A stretch of 25,349 nt of DNA from an uncultured Collinsella sp. (lineage in GTDB: Bacteria; Actinomycetota; Coriobacteriia; Coriobacteriales; Coriobacteriaceae), in contig USAX01000011.1 of the NCBI GenBank assembly GCA_900552705.1, positions 1-25,349 of the forward strand, in the 5' to 3' direction. The stretch's first letter is position 1. Each line of letters opens with the position of its first letter. The translations under genes and the position numbers were made by a program. Shown here one piece after another: positions 1 to 7,504 of the stretch. The notes under the pieces were generated by a model. It made no database searches, was not told the DNA's origin, and saw only the letters and a program-made list of their open reading frames with translations.

Positions 1-1
1 T

Positions 2-109
2 TTCGACGGCATGCTGGGCCAGGAAATCACGGACGGTCGTTACTACGATGATCCGGCGGCGGCAGATGCCAAGAACATGGCCGCATTCGAGAAATATCTG
101 ATTGACTAA
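2..109 (+). CDS. C-terminal end of an unidentified protein (partial)
   Basis: Reading from base 2 gives 35 residues that end in KYLID before a TAA stop at 107-109, so the gene begins outside the window. The next gene starts 62 bases later on the same strand, and no terminator is visible between them. It is therefore probably the preceding member of the same catabolic operon, perhaps a transport or sugar-metabolism component. The fragment is too short to assign to a family. Confidence 0.6.
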   Translation, partial: FDGMLGQEITDGRYYDDPAAADAKNMAAFEKYLID

Positions 110-171
110 AACAACTATCGGCCACGCTGCCAACGTCATCGATTGCGGGCCAAACAAGAAAGGAACTGGAT

Positions 172-1140
172 ATGAACGCACACGATCTGATTAAAGAAGC
201 AATTGCCGAGAAGGGCAAGTTCGACAGCGTCTACTGGATTGCTTGCGGTGGCTCTATGATCGATTTGATCCCAGCTCATGAGCTTCTGCAGCGTGAGGCA
301 ACCACCTTCACTTCGTATATCTATACCGCGCGTGAATTCGACATTATGCGTCCGCGCCGCTTGGGTGAGAACTCCCTGGTCATTGCTTGCAGCCACAGTG
401 GCAACACCCCCGAGGTCGTCGAGGGCTGCGAGATTGCCCTTGCTGCCGGCGCTACGGTGATCGCCCAGACCGACAACGCTGGATCCAAGATTGACTCCGG
501 CAAGTGGACCACGTGGGTCTATCCGTGGGGCGAGGGCGTGCCGCAGGCCGAGGTTCCCGCCGGTATTTCACTGTCGCTTGCGGCCGAGCTGCTCGACCAG
601 CAGGAGGGCTACGCCGATCTTGCCGATATGTATGCCGGCATCGCCGAGATGGATAAGATTCTTCCCCCGGCACGCGAGAAGGTGAATGCCGAGCTGGGCG
701 ATCGCTTTGCCAAGCTTTGCCAGGAGCATGAGTTCTTCTATATCTTGGGTAGCGGTCCCAACTTTAGCCAGACCTATGGCTTTGCCATCTGCTCTCTTAT
801 GGAAATGCAGTGGCAGCACTGCAGCTACATCCACTCCGCCGAGTACTTCCACGGCCCCTTCGAGGCTACTCAGGATGGCGTTTTTTACTTCCTGCAGATG
901 GGCTCCAGCGAGTGCCGCCCTATGGACGAGCGCGCCCTGGCATTCCTCGAGACGCATACCGATACGCTGATGGTGCTCGATGCCAAGGAGTACGGCATGG
1001 AGGCCGTGCCGGCGAGCGTCCGCGCCTATCTCGATCCGGTTTTGTTCTACGCCATGAACTGCGAGCTGCGTGCCGCACGCGGCAAGGTGTTTGATCACGA
1101 TCCCGATTTCCGTCGCTACATGGGCGTCGTCGAGTACTAG
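172..1140 (+). CDS. SIS-domain sugar-phosphate deglycase/isomerase, FrlB-like
   Basis: A 322-residue cytosolic protein made of two SIS (sugar isomerase) domains. The first carries a phosphate-binding loop at residues 72-80 (ACSHSGNTP). The second contains the SAEYFHGPFE motif at 222-231, including an acidic residue typical of the catalytic site. The C-terminus, DFRRYMGVVEY, closely resembles the end of E. coli FrlB (recalled as ERRYYGGLVEY). FrlB cleaves fructoselysine 6-phosphate into glucose 6-phosphate and lysine; the related FraB does the same with fructose-asparagine derivatives. The next gene is an FrlD-type kinase, matching the known kinase/deglycase pairing. The ATG at 172 has an AAAGGAAC SD sequence. 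The exact amine partner of the substrate cannot be read from the sequence. A glucosamine-6-phosphate deaminase-like role is the main alternative. Confidence 0.85.
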   Translation: MNAHDLIKEAIAEKGKFDSVYWIACGGSMIDLIPAHELLQREATTFTSYIYTAREFDIMRPRRLGENSLVIACSHSGNTPEVVEGCEIALAAGATVIAQTDNAGSKIDSGKWTTWVYPWGEGVPQAEVPAGISLSLAAELLDQQEGYADLADMYAGIAEMDKILPPAREKVNAELGDRFAKLCQEHEFFYILGSGPNFSQTYGFAICSLMEMQWQHCSYIHSAEYFHGPFEATQDGVFYFLQMGSSECRPMDERALAFLETHTDTLMVLDAKEYGMEAVPASVRAYLDPVLFYAMNCELRAARGKVFDHDPDFRRYMGVVEY

Positions 1141-1154
1141 AAGGGATAAAGGCC

Positions 1155-2018
1155 ATGGCATTTAACGTTAACGCGCTCGGATTTGGCGACAACGTCGTCG
1201 ATCGCTACGAGCATATCCACACCATGTATCCCGGCGGCAATGCGGTGAACTTTGCCGTTTATGCCAAGAAATGCGGTGCCGCACGCTCCGCATACATGGG
1301 CATTTTTGGCAATGACGCCGCTGCCGAGCATGTCATTGCAAGCCTCGAGGATGAGGGTATTGAGCTTGACAAGTGCGAGCAGATGATTGGCGAGAACGGA
1401 GCGGCTCGCGTGACCGTCGTTGACGGTGACCGTGTTTTCCTTGGCTCCAACGAGGGCGGCATCCGTGGCGATGCGCGCTATGTCCTCGATCGCTTTGACC
1501 TTTCGTACATGAAGCAGTTCGATGTGGTTCATTCGGGCAACTATTGCTTTACCGAGCGCGAGCTGCCCAAGCTGAAGGCTGCGGGCGTCACGGTCTCTTT
1601 TGACTTTTCGGACGACTCCACCGACGAGTACTACGAGCAGATTGCGCCCTACGTCGATTTCGCTTTCTTTAGTGCGGCGGATGCCTCGAGTGAGGACGAG
1701 ATTCGCGAGCGTCTGGCATGGGTGAAGGGCTTGGGTCCGCGTTTTGTGTCGGCTACGGCGGGCGCCGAGGGCTGCATCGCTTACGACGGCGAGCGTTATT
1801 ACCGCCAGCTGGCTAAACCGGTAACGGATATGAAGGACACCATGGGGGCGGGCGACTCGTTCCTCACCTCGTTTTTGATGTGCTATCTCGATTCCGCCAA
1901 GCGTGGTGAGGGTGGCGCCGAGGCCATCGAGCGCGCGCTCGACTTTGCTGCCGGGTTTGCCTCGACCGTGTGCGGCATGGAAGGTTCTTGGGGCCACGGA
2001 GCACCAATCGTCGAATAG
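1155..2018 (+). CDS. PfkB-family carbohydrate kinase, FrlD-like (first copy)
   Basis: A 287-residue ribokinase-fold kinase expected to phosphorylate a sugar or fructosamine with ATP before the upstream SIS enzyme cleaves it. The N-terminal substrate motif PGGNAVN lies at about residues 26-32, and the family's catalytic loop TMGAGDS sits near the C-terminus with the base Asp at about 234. The N-terminal region (GDNVVDRY, then GGNAVNFAVY) and the DFSDD segment resemble E. coli FrlD as I recall it (GDNCVDIY, GGNAVNVAVY, DFSDK). The gene starts 14 bases after the SIS gene, with AAAGG just before the ATG. The assignment to the PfkB family is firm. Fructoselysine or a related Amadori compound as substrate is inferred from the neighbour and sequence resemblance. 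Confidence 0.85.
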   Translation: MAFNVNALGFGDNVVDRYEHIHTMYPGGNAVNFAVYAKKCGAARSAYMGIFGNDAAAEHVIASLEDEGIELDKCEQMIGENGAARVTVVDGDRVFLGSNEGGIRGDARYVLDRFDLSYMKQFDVVHSGNYCFTERELPKLKAAGVTVSFDFSDDSTDEYYEQIAPYVDFAFFSAADASSEDEIRERLAWVKGLGPRFVSATAGAEGCIAYDGERYYRQLAKPVTDMKDTMGAGDSFLTSFLMCYLDSAKRGEGGAEAIERALDFAAGFASTVCGMEGSWGHGAPIVE

Positions 2019-2088
2019 CTTAAGAAAGCGTACGGCGGTCTGGCTATGAGGCCTTGGACAGCCGATGCAAAACAATAAGCGAAACGCG

Positions 2089-2122
2089 AAAAGGGGGCTC
2101 GCCATGTGGTGGGTCCCCTTTT
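2089..2122 (+). terminator. Hairpin between the two PfkB kinase genes (possible attenuator or processing site)
   Basis: AAAAGGGG at 2089-2096 pairs with CCCCTTTT at 2115-2122, giving an 8-bp perfect stem with an 18-base loop. The T-run forms the 3' arm of the stem rather than a tail. The spacer holding it (2019-2139) is the longest in the operon. It could reduce read-through into the second kinase or be a stabilising or cleavage element. The SD (GGAG) of the next gene lies just downstream. Confidence 0.4.
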
Positions 2123-2139
2123 GAACATTGGAGAAGACC

Positions 2140-2940
2140 ATGGGTATTAAAGCGTGTGCGGCTGGTTTTTGCTGTGCGGACGTCTATCAAAACATCGGCG
2201 TGTTCTATCCGACTGGTAATGGCATTGACTGGGGTATCCATCTTGCACGAATGGGCGTTTCGGTATCCGCCGTGTCGGTTGTCGGCAAGGACGAGTACGG
2301 AGACAAGATGGGAGAGGCGCTGGCCGCCGAGGGGTTTGATATCTCTCATCTGCGGGTGGAGGATGGCGACACCTCGGTGATGCTCATGGCATTGAAAGAC
2401 GGCGTCGATCGCGTGCATCTCGAGGCAATCGATGGCGTAATGGAGACATATCGTCCGAATGAAGATGACCGGGCGTTTATCCTAGAGCATGACATCATTC
2501 ATACCGACCTGTTTGGCAATTGTTTGGACCTCCTGCCCGAATGGCATGATGCGGGCAAGACGGTGGTTATGGACTTCTCGGTGTTCAGCCAGGATCCCGA
2601 ATATGCATGCGAGGCTCATTTTCCTTACGTAGATTATGCGTTCATGTCGTTTGAAGAGGACACTCCGGAGCTGCGGGACTGGGTACGCCACGTGCAGGAA
2701 TTGGGACCGCGCGTTGCGGTTGCCACGCTTGGCGAGAAGGGGAGCATTGCCTATGACGGTGAGCGCTTCTATGAGTGCGGGATCGTACCGGCGGAGAGGG
2801 TCGTTAATACCGTGGGTGCCGGCGATTCGTATATTGCCGGGTTTACCAAGGGCGTGATCGATGGTCTTGATATTCCGGCGTGTATGAAGACGGGCGCTGA
2901 GCTGTCGTCCCGAGTGATTGGTTCGTTTGAGCCGTACTAG
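2140..2940 (+). CDS. PfkB-family carbohydrate kinase (second, diverged copy)
   Basis: A 266-residue ribokinase-fold kinase related to the preceding gene. The catalytic loop NTVGAGDSY is intact with its Asp at about residue 229, and the ATP-site segment TLGEKGSIAYDGERFY parallels that of the first kinase. The substrate-side motif differs: where the first kinase has PGGNAVNFAVY, this one has PTGNGIDWGIHL, implying a different substrate. The start was placed at the ATG at 2140, six bases after a GGAG, rather than the in-frame TTG at 2128, which has no SD. It is co-directional with its neighbours, and the next gene begins 27 bases after its stop. Two non-identical PfkB kinases in one operon suggest two phosphorylation steps or two related substrates. 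Confidence 0.85.
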   Translation: MGIKACAAGFCCADVYQNIGVFYPTGNGIDWGIHLARMGVSVSAVSVVGKDEYGDKMGEALAAEGFDISHLRVEDGDTSVMLMALKDGVDRVHLEAIDGVMETYRPNEDDRAFILEHDIIHTDLFGNCLDLLPEWHDAGKTVVMDFSVFSQDPEYACEAHFPYVDYAFMSFEEDTPELRDWVRHVQELGPRVAVATLGEKGSIAYDGERFYECGIVPAERVVNTVGAGDSYIAGFTKGVIDGLDIPACMKTGAELSSRVIGSFEPY

Positions 2941-2967
2941 GGTCAAATGCCTGGAAAGGAGTACGAA

Positions 2968-3828
2968 ATGGTTATCGACATGTTGGTCCAGCCCATGCTC
3001 TACGGCGAGATCTGTACGCCGGGTGATGAGCCTGATGGATTCGGTTTTTGGTCACGAGAATTTGGTATGGGGCATATGGGCCCTATGGATTGGGATGAGC
3101 TTCAAGTCGAGATGGACGTCTGCGACGTGCAGAAGAGCGTGCTCATGCCGCTCGATGTAACCACGGCATGCGGAGGGCACTTTGGCACCAATGACCAGAT
3201 TGCCATGCTGGTTGCCGCGCATCCCGATCGTCTGTGGGGATTTGCGAGCGTAGATCCGCAGGTGAGCGGTGCCGCAGGCGAATTGGAGCGCGCCTTTACC
3301 GAGTTGGGGGCAAAGGGGCTTTGCCTGCATCCGGCAAAGCAGGGTTTTGCCCCCGAAGATGCCGTGGCCGAGCCGCTTTACGAGCTGTGCGAGCGCTATA
3401 ACAAGCCGGTGGTTTTTCATGCCGGTATGTCTTGGGAGCCGGGTGCAGAGCTCTCGCGCAGTAACCCGCTTGCATTTGAGCACACAATCGCAACGCATCC
3501 AAATGTGCGTTTTAGTTTGACCCACTTTGGCTGGCCCTGGGTGCGCGAGACCGTGGCGATGCTGCTCAAGTATCCCAACTGCTACACGGACACTTCTATC
3601 ACTTACATCGATTCGCCCGAGGAGATGATGCAGCGTCTTTTCACGGTCGATATGGGGCCGCTGTGGTATGAGCGCGCGCTATCGCATCAAGTGATGTTCG
3701 CCAGCAATACGCCGCGCTTCCGTGCATTCAAACTCAAGCGGGCGCTCGATACCGTGCCCATGCGCGATGATGCGCGAGAAAGGCTCTACTGGGGTAATGC
3801 CCTGCGTTTTCTTGAAGGAGATGAGTAA
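2968..3828 (+). CDS. Amidohydrolase-family (TIM-barrel) protein with atypical active site
   Basis: A 286-residue protein of the amidohydrolase-2 type (PF04909-like). Recognisable landmarks are FHAGMSWEPG around residues 150-159, THFGWPW at 185-191 and FASNTPRFR at 244-252, in the usual order on the barrel. Two positions are unusual. The N-terminal His-x-His metal motif normally following the first strand is absent (the protein begins MVIDMLVQPM). The late SD-x-P motif, which supplies the catalytic Asp, reads SNTP. It may therefore use a different metal set, act as a lyase or isomerase, or be non-hydrolytic. The start is the ATG at 2968, seven bases after GGAG-type sequence; an in-frame ATG at 2947 lacks an SD. 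Its stop is followed after two bases by the next ATG, so the genes are probably translationally coupled. Confidence 0.75.
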   Translation: MVIDMLVQPMLYGEICTPGDEPDGFGFWSREFGMGHMGPMDWDELQVEMDVCDVQKSVLMPLDVTTACGGHFGTNDQIAMLVAAHPDRLWGFASVDPQVSGAAGELERAFTELGAKGLCLHPAKQGFAPEDAVAEPLYELCERYNKPVVFHAGMSWEPGAELSRSNPLAFEHTIATHPNVRFSLTHFGWPWVRETVAMLLKYPNCYTDTSITYIDSPEEMMQRLFTVDMGPLWYERALSHQVMFASNTPRFRAFKLKRALDTVPMRDDARERLYWGNALRFLEGDE

Positions 3829-3830
3829 AC

Positions 3831-4259
3831 ATGGTGACGCTCGAGACATTGAGCTATCTATCGACTGCTCCGGACCAGTTCATCGATATTACCGAAGACG
3901 TGCACGCTGCCATCGAACGCAGCTCGGTGACCAATGGCTTGGCGGCGATTATTTTGTCGCATACGACCTGTGGAATCGTGGTAAACGAGGGGCTGCCCTG
4001 CGTGGAGACGGATCTTATGGAGACGCTTGATCGCATCGCCCCACTCGATGCCCCCTATGCGCATGCACACTTCCTGCCGAGCTATGGAGCCACCGGCAAC
4101 AACTCCTGTGGGCATATCAAGAGCATGATTTGTGGAAACAGTTGCTTCTTTCCCGTCCAAGATGGCCACATCGTGTGCGGAAGTGCCCAGAACATCTATC
4201 TTGCGGAGTTTGACGGTCCGCAGAAGCGAAAAGTGTACGTCGAGGTGCTGGGGGAGTAA
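3831..4259 (+). CDS. YjbQ/UPF0047 family protein
   Basis: A 142-residue single-domain protein of the YjbQ family, whose members are small cytosolic trimers sometimes annotated as secondary thiamine-phosphate synthase. Family landmarks visible are SHTTCGIVVNE at 43-53 (usually HTSAGI followed by NE), the His of NNSCGHIKS at 90-98, and DGHIVCGSAQNIYLAEFDGP at 111-130, followed by a basic/aromatic strand KRKVYVEVLG. Length matches the family. A GGAG inside the end of the upstream amidohydrolase gene serves as SD. Inclusion in a sugar-kinase operon suggests a role on a phosphorylated intermediate, but the true function of this family is not settled. Confidence 0.8.
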   Translation: MVTLETLSYLSTAPDQFIDITEDVHAAIERSSVTNGLAAIILSHTTCGIVVNEGLPCVETDLMETLDRIAPLDAPYAHAHFLPSYGATGNNSCGHIKSMICGNSCFFPVQDGHIVCGSAQNIYLAEFDGPQKRKVYVEVLGE

Positions 4260-4292
4260 CGTCCCTGCAATAACCCTATGAAGGAGCACGTT

Positions 4293-5102
4293 ATGTCGTT
4301 TCTAACTTCGATGTTCAAGAACGAAAAGCCGGTTATCGGAATGCTGCACCTGCGTCCTCTGCCGGGCGATCCGCTGTATTACCCGGGCGGAAGCGTATCG
4401 CAGGTCGTGGAAGCCGCCAAGCGCGATCTCGAGGCGTTGCAGCAGGGCGGTGTCGATGGCATTTTGATTACCAATGAGCTCTCGATGCCCTATGAGCAGC
4501 ACGTTTCTCCCTCAACCCTTGCATCGATGGGCCATGTAATCGGGACTCTGTCCCATGATTTGTCGACCCCTTGGGGAGCTGAGGCAATTTACGATGGTGA
4601 TGCCACAATCGAGCTGTGCGCTGCCGTCGATGCGCAGTTCACGCGCTGCAATTTTTTCGGTGCCTGGGCCGGTGATCTCGGGCTGATTAACCGAGATTTC
4701 GCTCACACCATGCGTCGCAAGGCGGCGCTGCGCCTGGACGACCTCAAGCTTTTTCATTTCATCACGAGCGAGGGGGAGGTTTATCTCAACGACCGCACGA
4801 CTGCGGACATTGCCGATTCACTTCTCTTTAATTGCCTACCGGATGCGATGGTCATCGGCGGTTCGGCTGCCGGTCGTGGCGCTTCGGGCGAGCTTGCCGA
4901 TGAGGTCCGCGAGCGTGTTGGCGAAGTACCTGTGGTATGTGGCACCGGTTGTCGCGAAAATACCGTGGCTGACGTATTTGCTCACTACGATGGCGCGTTT
5001 GTCGGCACGTGCTTAAAGCGCGACGGAAAGCTGGATGCCCCGGTTGATGTTGAGCGGGTAGTTCGTTTTATGGCTGCCGCTCGTGCGGCGCGAGGGGAGT
5101 AG
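4293..5102 (+). CDS. BtpA/SgcQ family protein (TIM-barrel)
   Basis: A 269-residue protein of the BtpA/SgcQ family (PF03437). It shows the family's opening VIGMLHLRPLPGDP, a strand followed by GGVDGILITNELSMPY, and a C-terminal half with VIGGSAAGRGASG and VVCGTGCRENTV, glycine-rich loops suggesting a phosphate-binding TIM barrel. E. coli SgcQ sits in a PTS/sugar operon of unknown substrate, and BtpA of cyanobacteria affects photosystem I, so the biochemical reaction remains unclear. The ATG at 4293 follows AAGGAG with six bases between. The alternative ATG at 4278 precedes that SD and was rejected. It lies between the YjbQ and FGGY kinase genes with short gaps, so it belongs to the same transcript. 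Confidence 0.8.
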   Translation: MSFLTSMFKNEKPVIGMLHLRPLPGDPLYYPGGSVSQVVEAAKRDLEALQQGGVDGILITNELSMPYEQHVSPSTLASMGHVIGTLSHDLSTPWGAEAIYDGDATIELCAAVDAQFTRCNFFGAWAGDLGLINRDFAHTMRRKAALRLDDLKLFHFITSEGEVYLNDRTTADIADSLLFNCLPDAMVIGGSAAGRGASGELADEVRERVGEVPVVCGTGCRENTVADVFAHYDGAFVGTCLKRDGKLDAPVDVERVVRFMAAARAARGE

Positions 5103-5108
5103 GCACCT

Positions 5109-6627
5109 ATGGCGCTCTATCTGGGTATTGATATTGGGACAAGCGCCTCTAAAGGCGTTTTAATCGATGATCGATGCAACATCGTTTGCCAAGCCTCTTG
5201 TGGACACGAGACGGACAACCCGCGTGATGGATGGTATCAGCATGATGCGGAGGCAGTTTGGTGGGGCGATTTTTGCCGCTTGTCGCGCGAGCTGGTGGTG
5301 CGATCGGGGGTTAACGCGGCGCAGATTGGATGCGTGGGCCTTTCCGCATTGGGTTGCGACTGCGTGCCGGTCGATACCGAGTGCAACGCGCTGGCGCCCG
5401 CGATTTTGTATGGAGTCGATGCACGTTCGAAGCCGCAGATTGACGAGCTCCTTTCCGAATATGGGTCAGATCGCGCACGCGAGCTTTTCGGGCACGATCC
5501 CTGTTCGTCAGATATTGCTCCCAAGATCTTGTGGTTTAAGCAGAATATGCCCGAGGTGCACGAACGTGCCGCGAAGTTCCTGACGGCGTCATCGTTTCTA
5601 TGCGCAAAGTTGACGGGGCGTTTTACGGTGGACCGTTATTTAGCGGAGGATTTTCTTCCCCTATATGACCGCTACACTTGGAAGGTTGATGCTCGGGAAT
5701 GTGCTCGTTTCTGCCGGCCTGACCAGATGGCGGAGGTAATGTCGGCTACCGATATTGCCGGGGTGATTACGCAGTGTGCGGCTGAGGCGACGGGGCTCGC
5801 GGCAGGGACACCTGTCTTAGTGGGAACGGGCGACTCTGGTGCCGAGGCCATTTCGACGGGTGTATTTCGTCCCGGCGATATGATGGTTCAGTTGGGGAGC
5901 ACGGCGTATTTCATCTACCTAGCTGATCATATGGTCGATGATGCCCGCCTGTGGCCAGGGACGTTTATCATTCCCGGAACTTACGGGATCTGCGCGGGGA
6001 CCAATACGGCGGGTGCGCTCACATCGTGGTTGCGCCAAGAGCTGTATCGCGACGCCGTGGAGGCCGAGGGCCACGGTGGCCCCGATGCATATTCGGTTAT
6101 GGCGCATGATGCCGCCGATGTGGCGCCGGGTGCCGATGGGCTCGTGTGTCTGCCGTACTTTGCGGGGGAGCGTACTCCGCTCAACGATCCCGAGGCGCGT
6201 GGCGTCTTCTTTGGCCTGACCGGAAGGCATACGCGAGCCCATATGGTTCACGCCTGCCTTGGAAGGCGTCGCGTATACCGTTGCATCCCATGTCGACATT
6301 ATCGAGCGAGAGCATGGACTGCCAATTGGGCGCATTATGCTTGTCGGAGGTGGAACCAAGAATCCAGTTTGGATGCAGGCTATCGCCGACGTATGCGGGC
6401 GCGAGGTCTCGGTTGCCAAGGTTACGGTGGGCGCATGCTTCGGTGATGCCATCATGGCAGCTCTCGCAGGTGGCGCCTATGCATCATGGGATGAACTCGC
6501 CCAAGTCCTTGGCGTTGCGCAAACAATCGTGCCCGATATGGCTGCCCACGAGTTATATGCGTCGCGTCGTCATATCTTTGACGAATTGTATGCACGCAAC
6601 TGTGATCTCATGCACGAATTGGTGTAA
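5109..6627 (+). pseudogene. FGGY-family carbohydrate kinase (xylulokinase-like) interrupted by a frameshift
   Basis: The 5' frame opens with the FGGY ATP-site signature LYLGIDIGTSASKG and continues through DARSKPQ, TGDSGAEA, GSTAYFIYL and FAGERTPLNDPEARG to HTRAHMVHAC at about residue 383. It then loses homology and stops at 6446. The rest of the kinase (LEGVAYTVASHVDIIE, then IMLVGGGTKNPVWMQAIADV) continues in the +1 frame from about 6259 to the stop at 6627. Removing one base between about 6252 and 6261 would restore a single protein of about 505 residues, the normal length for xylulokinase-type kinases. No long homopolymer or obvious slippery heptamer is present at the break. It could be a real inactivating mutation, strain-specific loss or a sequence error. 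The GGGAGT upstream of the ATG at 5109 is the SD. Confidence 0.85.
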
Positions 6628-6649
6628 TGCTGCCGAATTGTACTGCCTT

Positions 6650-6696
6650 CCAATAGGGACTGCGTTGTGTGATTCGCATGTCCCTTGGCATTTTTT
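6650..6696 (+). terminator. Rho-independent terminator of the catabolic operon
   Basis: GGGACTGCG (6656-6664) pairs with CGCATGTCCC (6675-6684) around a 10-base loop with one bulged T. The stem can extend at its base through an A-T pair. After TTGGCA there is a run of six T (6691-6696). It lies 22 bases after the kinase stop codon and before the convergent tatD-like gene. Confidence 0.7.
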
Positions 6697-6707
6697 GCCC
6701 ACAGGGG

Positions 6708-7490
6708 TTAGCGAAGGTCAAATACAGAGTGCGCATTTGCTAAAACTGCCGATTCGATGCGCTTTATGTCACAGTTTTTGAGTGAGGCGATGTGTTCCGA
6801 GGTCCTTGTGAGCGATCTGATGAGCGACTGCGCGCTTGTTTCTGTGTTTGGCTCGGCCGGCGCATCGGTCTCGAGCAGTAGACGGTCGAGTGGAATCTGT
6901 CGGGCATATTCACGTCCACGTTTAGACGCAAGCATGCGTTCGTTGACGGAAAAATTACAGCTCGCATTACGCGCGCGGACGAGTTCGTCCGAAGTGCCGC
7001 TAAACCAGTGGAAGATGATAACGGGGGAGTCGGAGTTTGGGATGAGTAGTCCATGCGATTCGAGGACGTCCAGTACGGCTCCCGCTGAACGAACGGCGTG
7101 AATTGATATCACGCGCCCGGTAAGAGGATGCTGCACGAGTGTATCGCAGAGCCGGTTAAGTGCCTGTATTTGTAGCAGCTCACTTCCAGCAAAGCGCGCG
7201 GAAAAGTCGAGTCCGACTTCGCCGATATAGCGCTCTTGGGCAGCATCTTCGCAAAGCAGATTGACTTCGGCAGGACCGCAGCGGCCGTCGGCGAGCCACC
7301 AGGGATGGAGGCCGGCGCCCGCGATAATGTTTGGGTGGCGGCTGGCCCGCTTTTTTGCTGCCGCGAAGTCGCGTGGGTCGACCCCGCAGTCAAAGAGCCC
7401 CAGACCCAACGCCGCCGACTCGCTGGCTGCAGCATCGGGGCTGAGCGTCAAATCAAGATGACAATGCGTGTCAAAGAATCGCGGTTCCAT
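6708..7490 (-). CDS. TatD-family metal-dependent hydrolase
   Basis: A 260-residue TIM-barrel hydrolase of the TatD family, typically a 3'-5' exonuclease/DNase and sometimes a D-aminoacyl-tRNA or quality-control enzyme. Metal ligands are visible: THCHLD with His9 and His11, Glu91 in GEVGLD, His131 in ISIHAVR, His161 in IIFHWFSG, and Asp209 in LLETDAPAEP. Length is normal. The gene starts 14 bases downstream of the tcdA stop on the minus strand, so the two are likely cotranscribed. The SD is weak (AGGATG). Its 3' end converges on the kinase operon. Which TatD subfamily it belongs to cannot be settled by eye. Confidence 0.9.
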   Translation of the reverse strand: MEPRFFDTHCHLDLTLSPDAAASESAALGLGLFDCGVDPRDFAAAKKRASRHPNIIAGAGLHPWWLADGRCGPAEVNLLCEDAAQERYIGEVGLDFSARFAGSELLQIQALNRLCDTLVQHPLTGRVISIHAVRSAGAVLDVLESHGLLIPNSDSPVIIFHWFSGTSDELVRARNASCNFSVNERMLASKRGREYARQIPLDRLLLETDAPAEPNTETSAQSLIRSLTRTSEHIASLKNCDIKRIESAVLANAHSVFDLR

Positions 7491-7504
7491 CGCAGGACAT
7501 CCTG

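Noticed and set aside
568..1161. A 197-codon minus-strand frame inside the SIS gene
   Set aside because: Antisense shadow of a strongly conserved gene.
5109..6627. Programmed ribosomal frameshifting in the FGGY kinase
   Set aside because: No slippery heptamer or downstream stimulatory hairpin is apparent at the break; mutation or sequence error is simpler.
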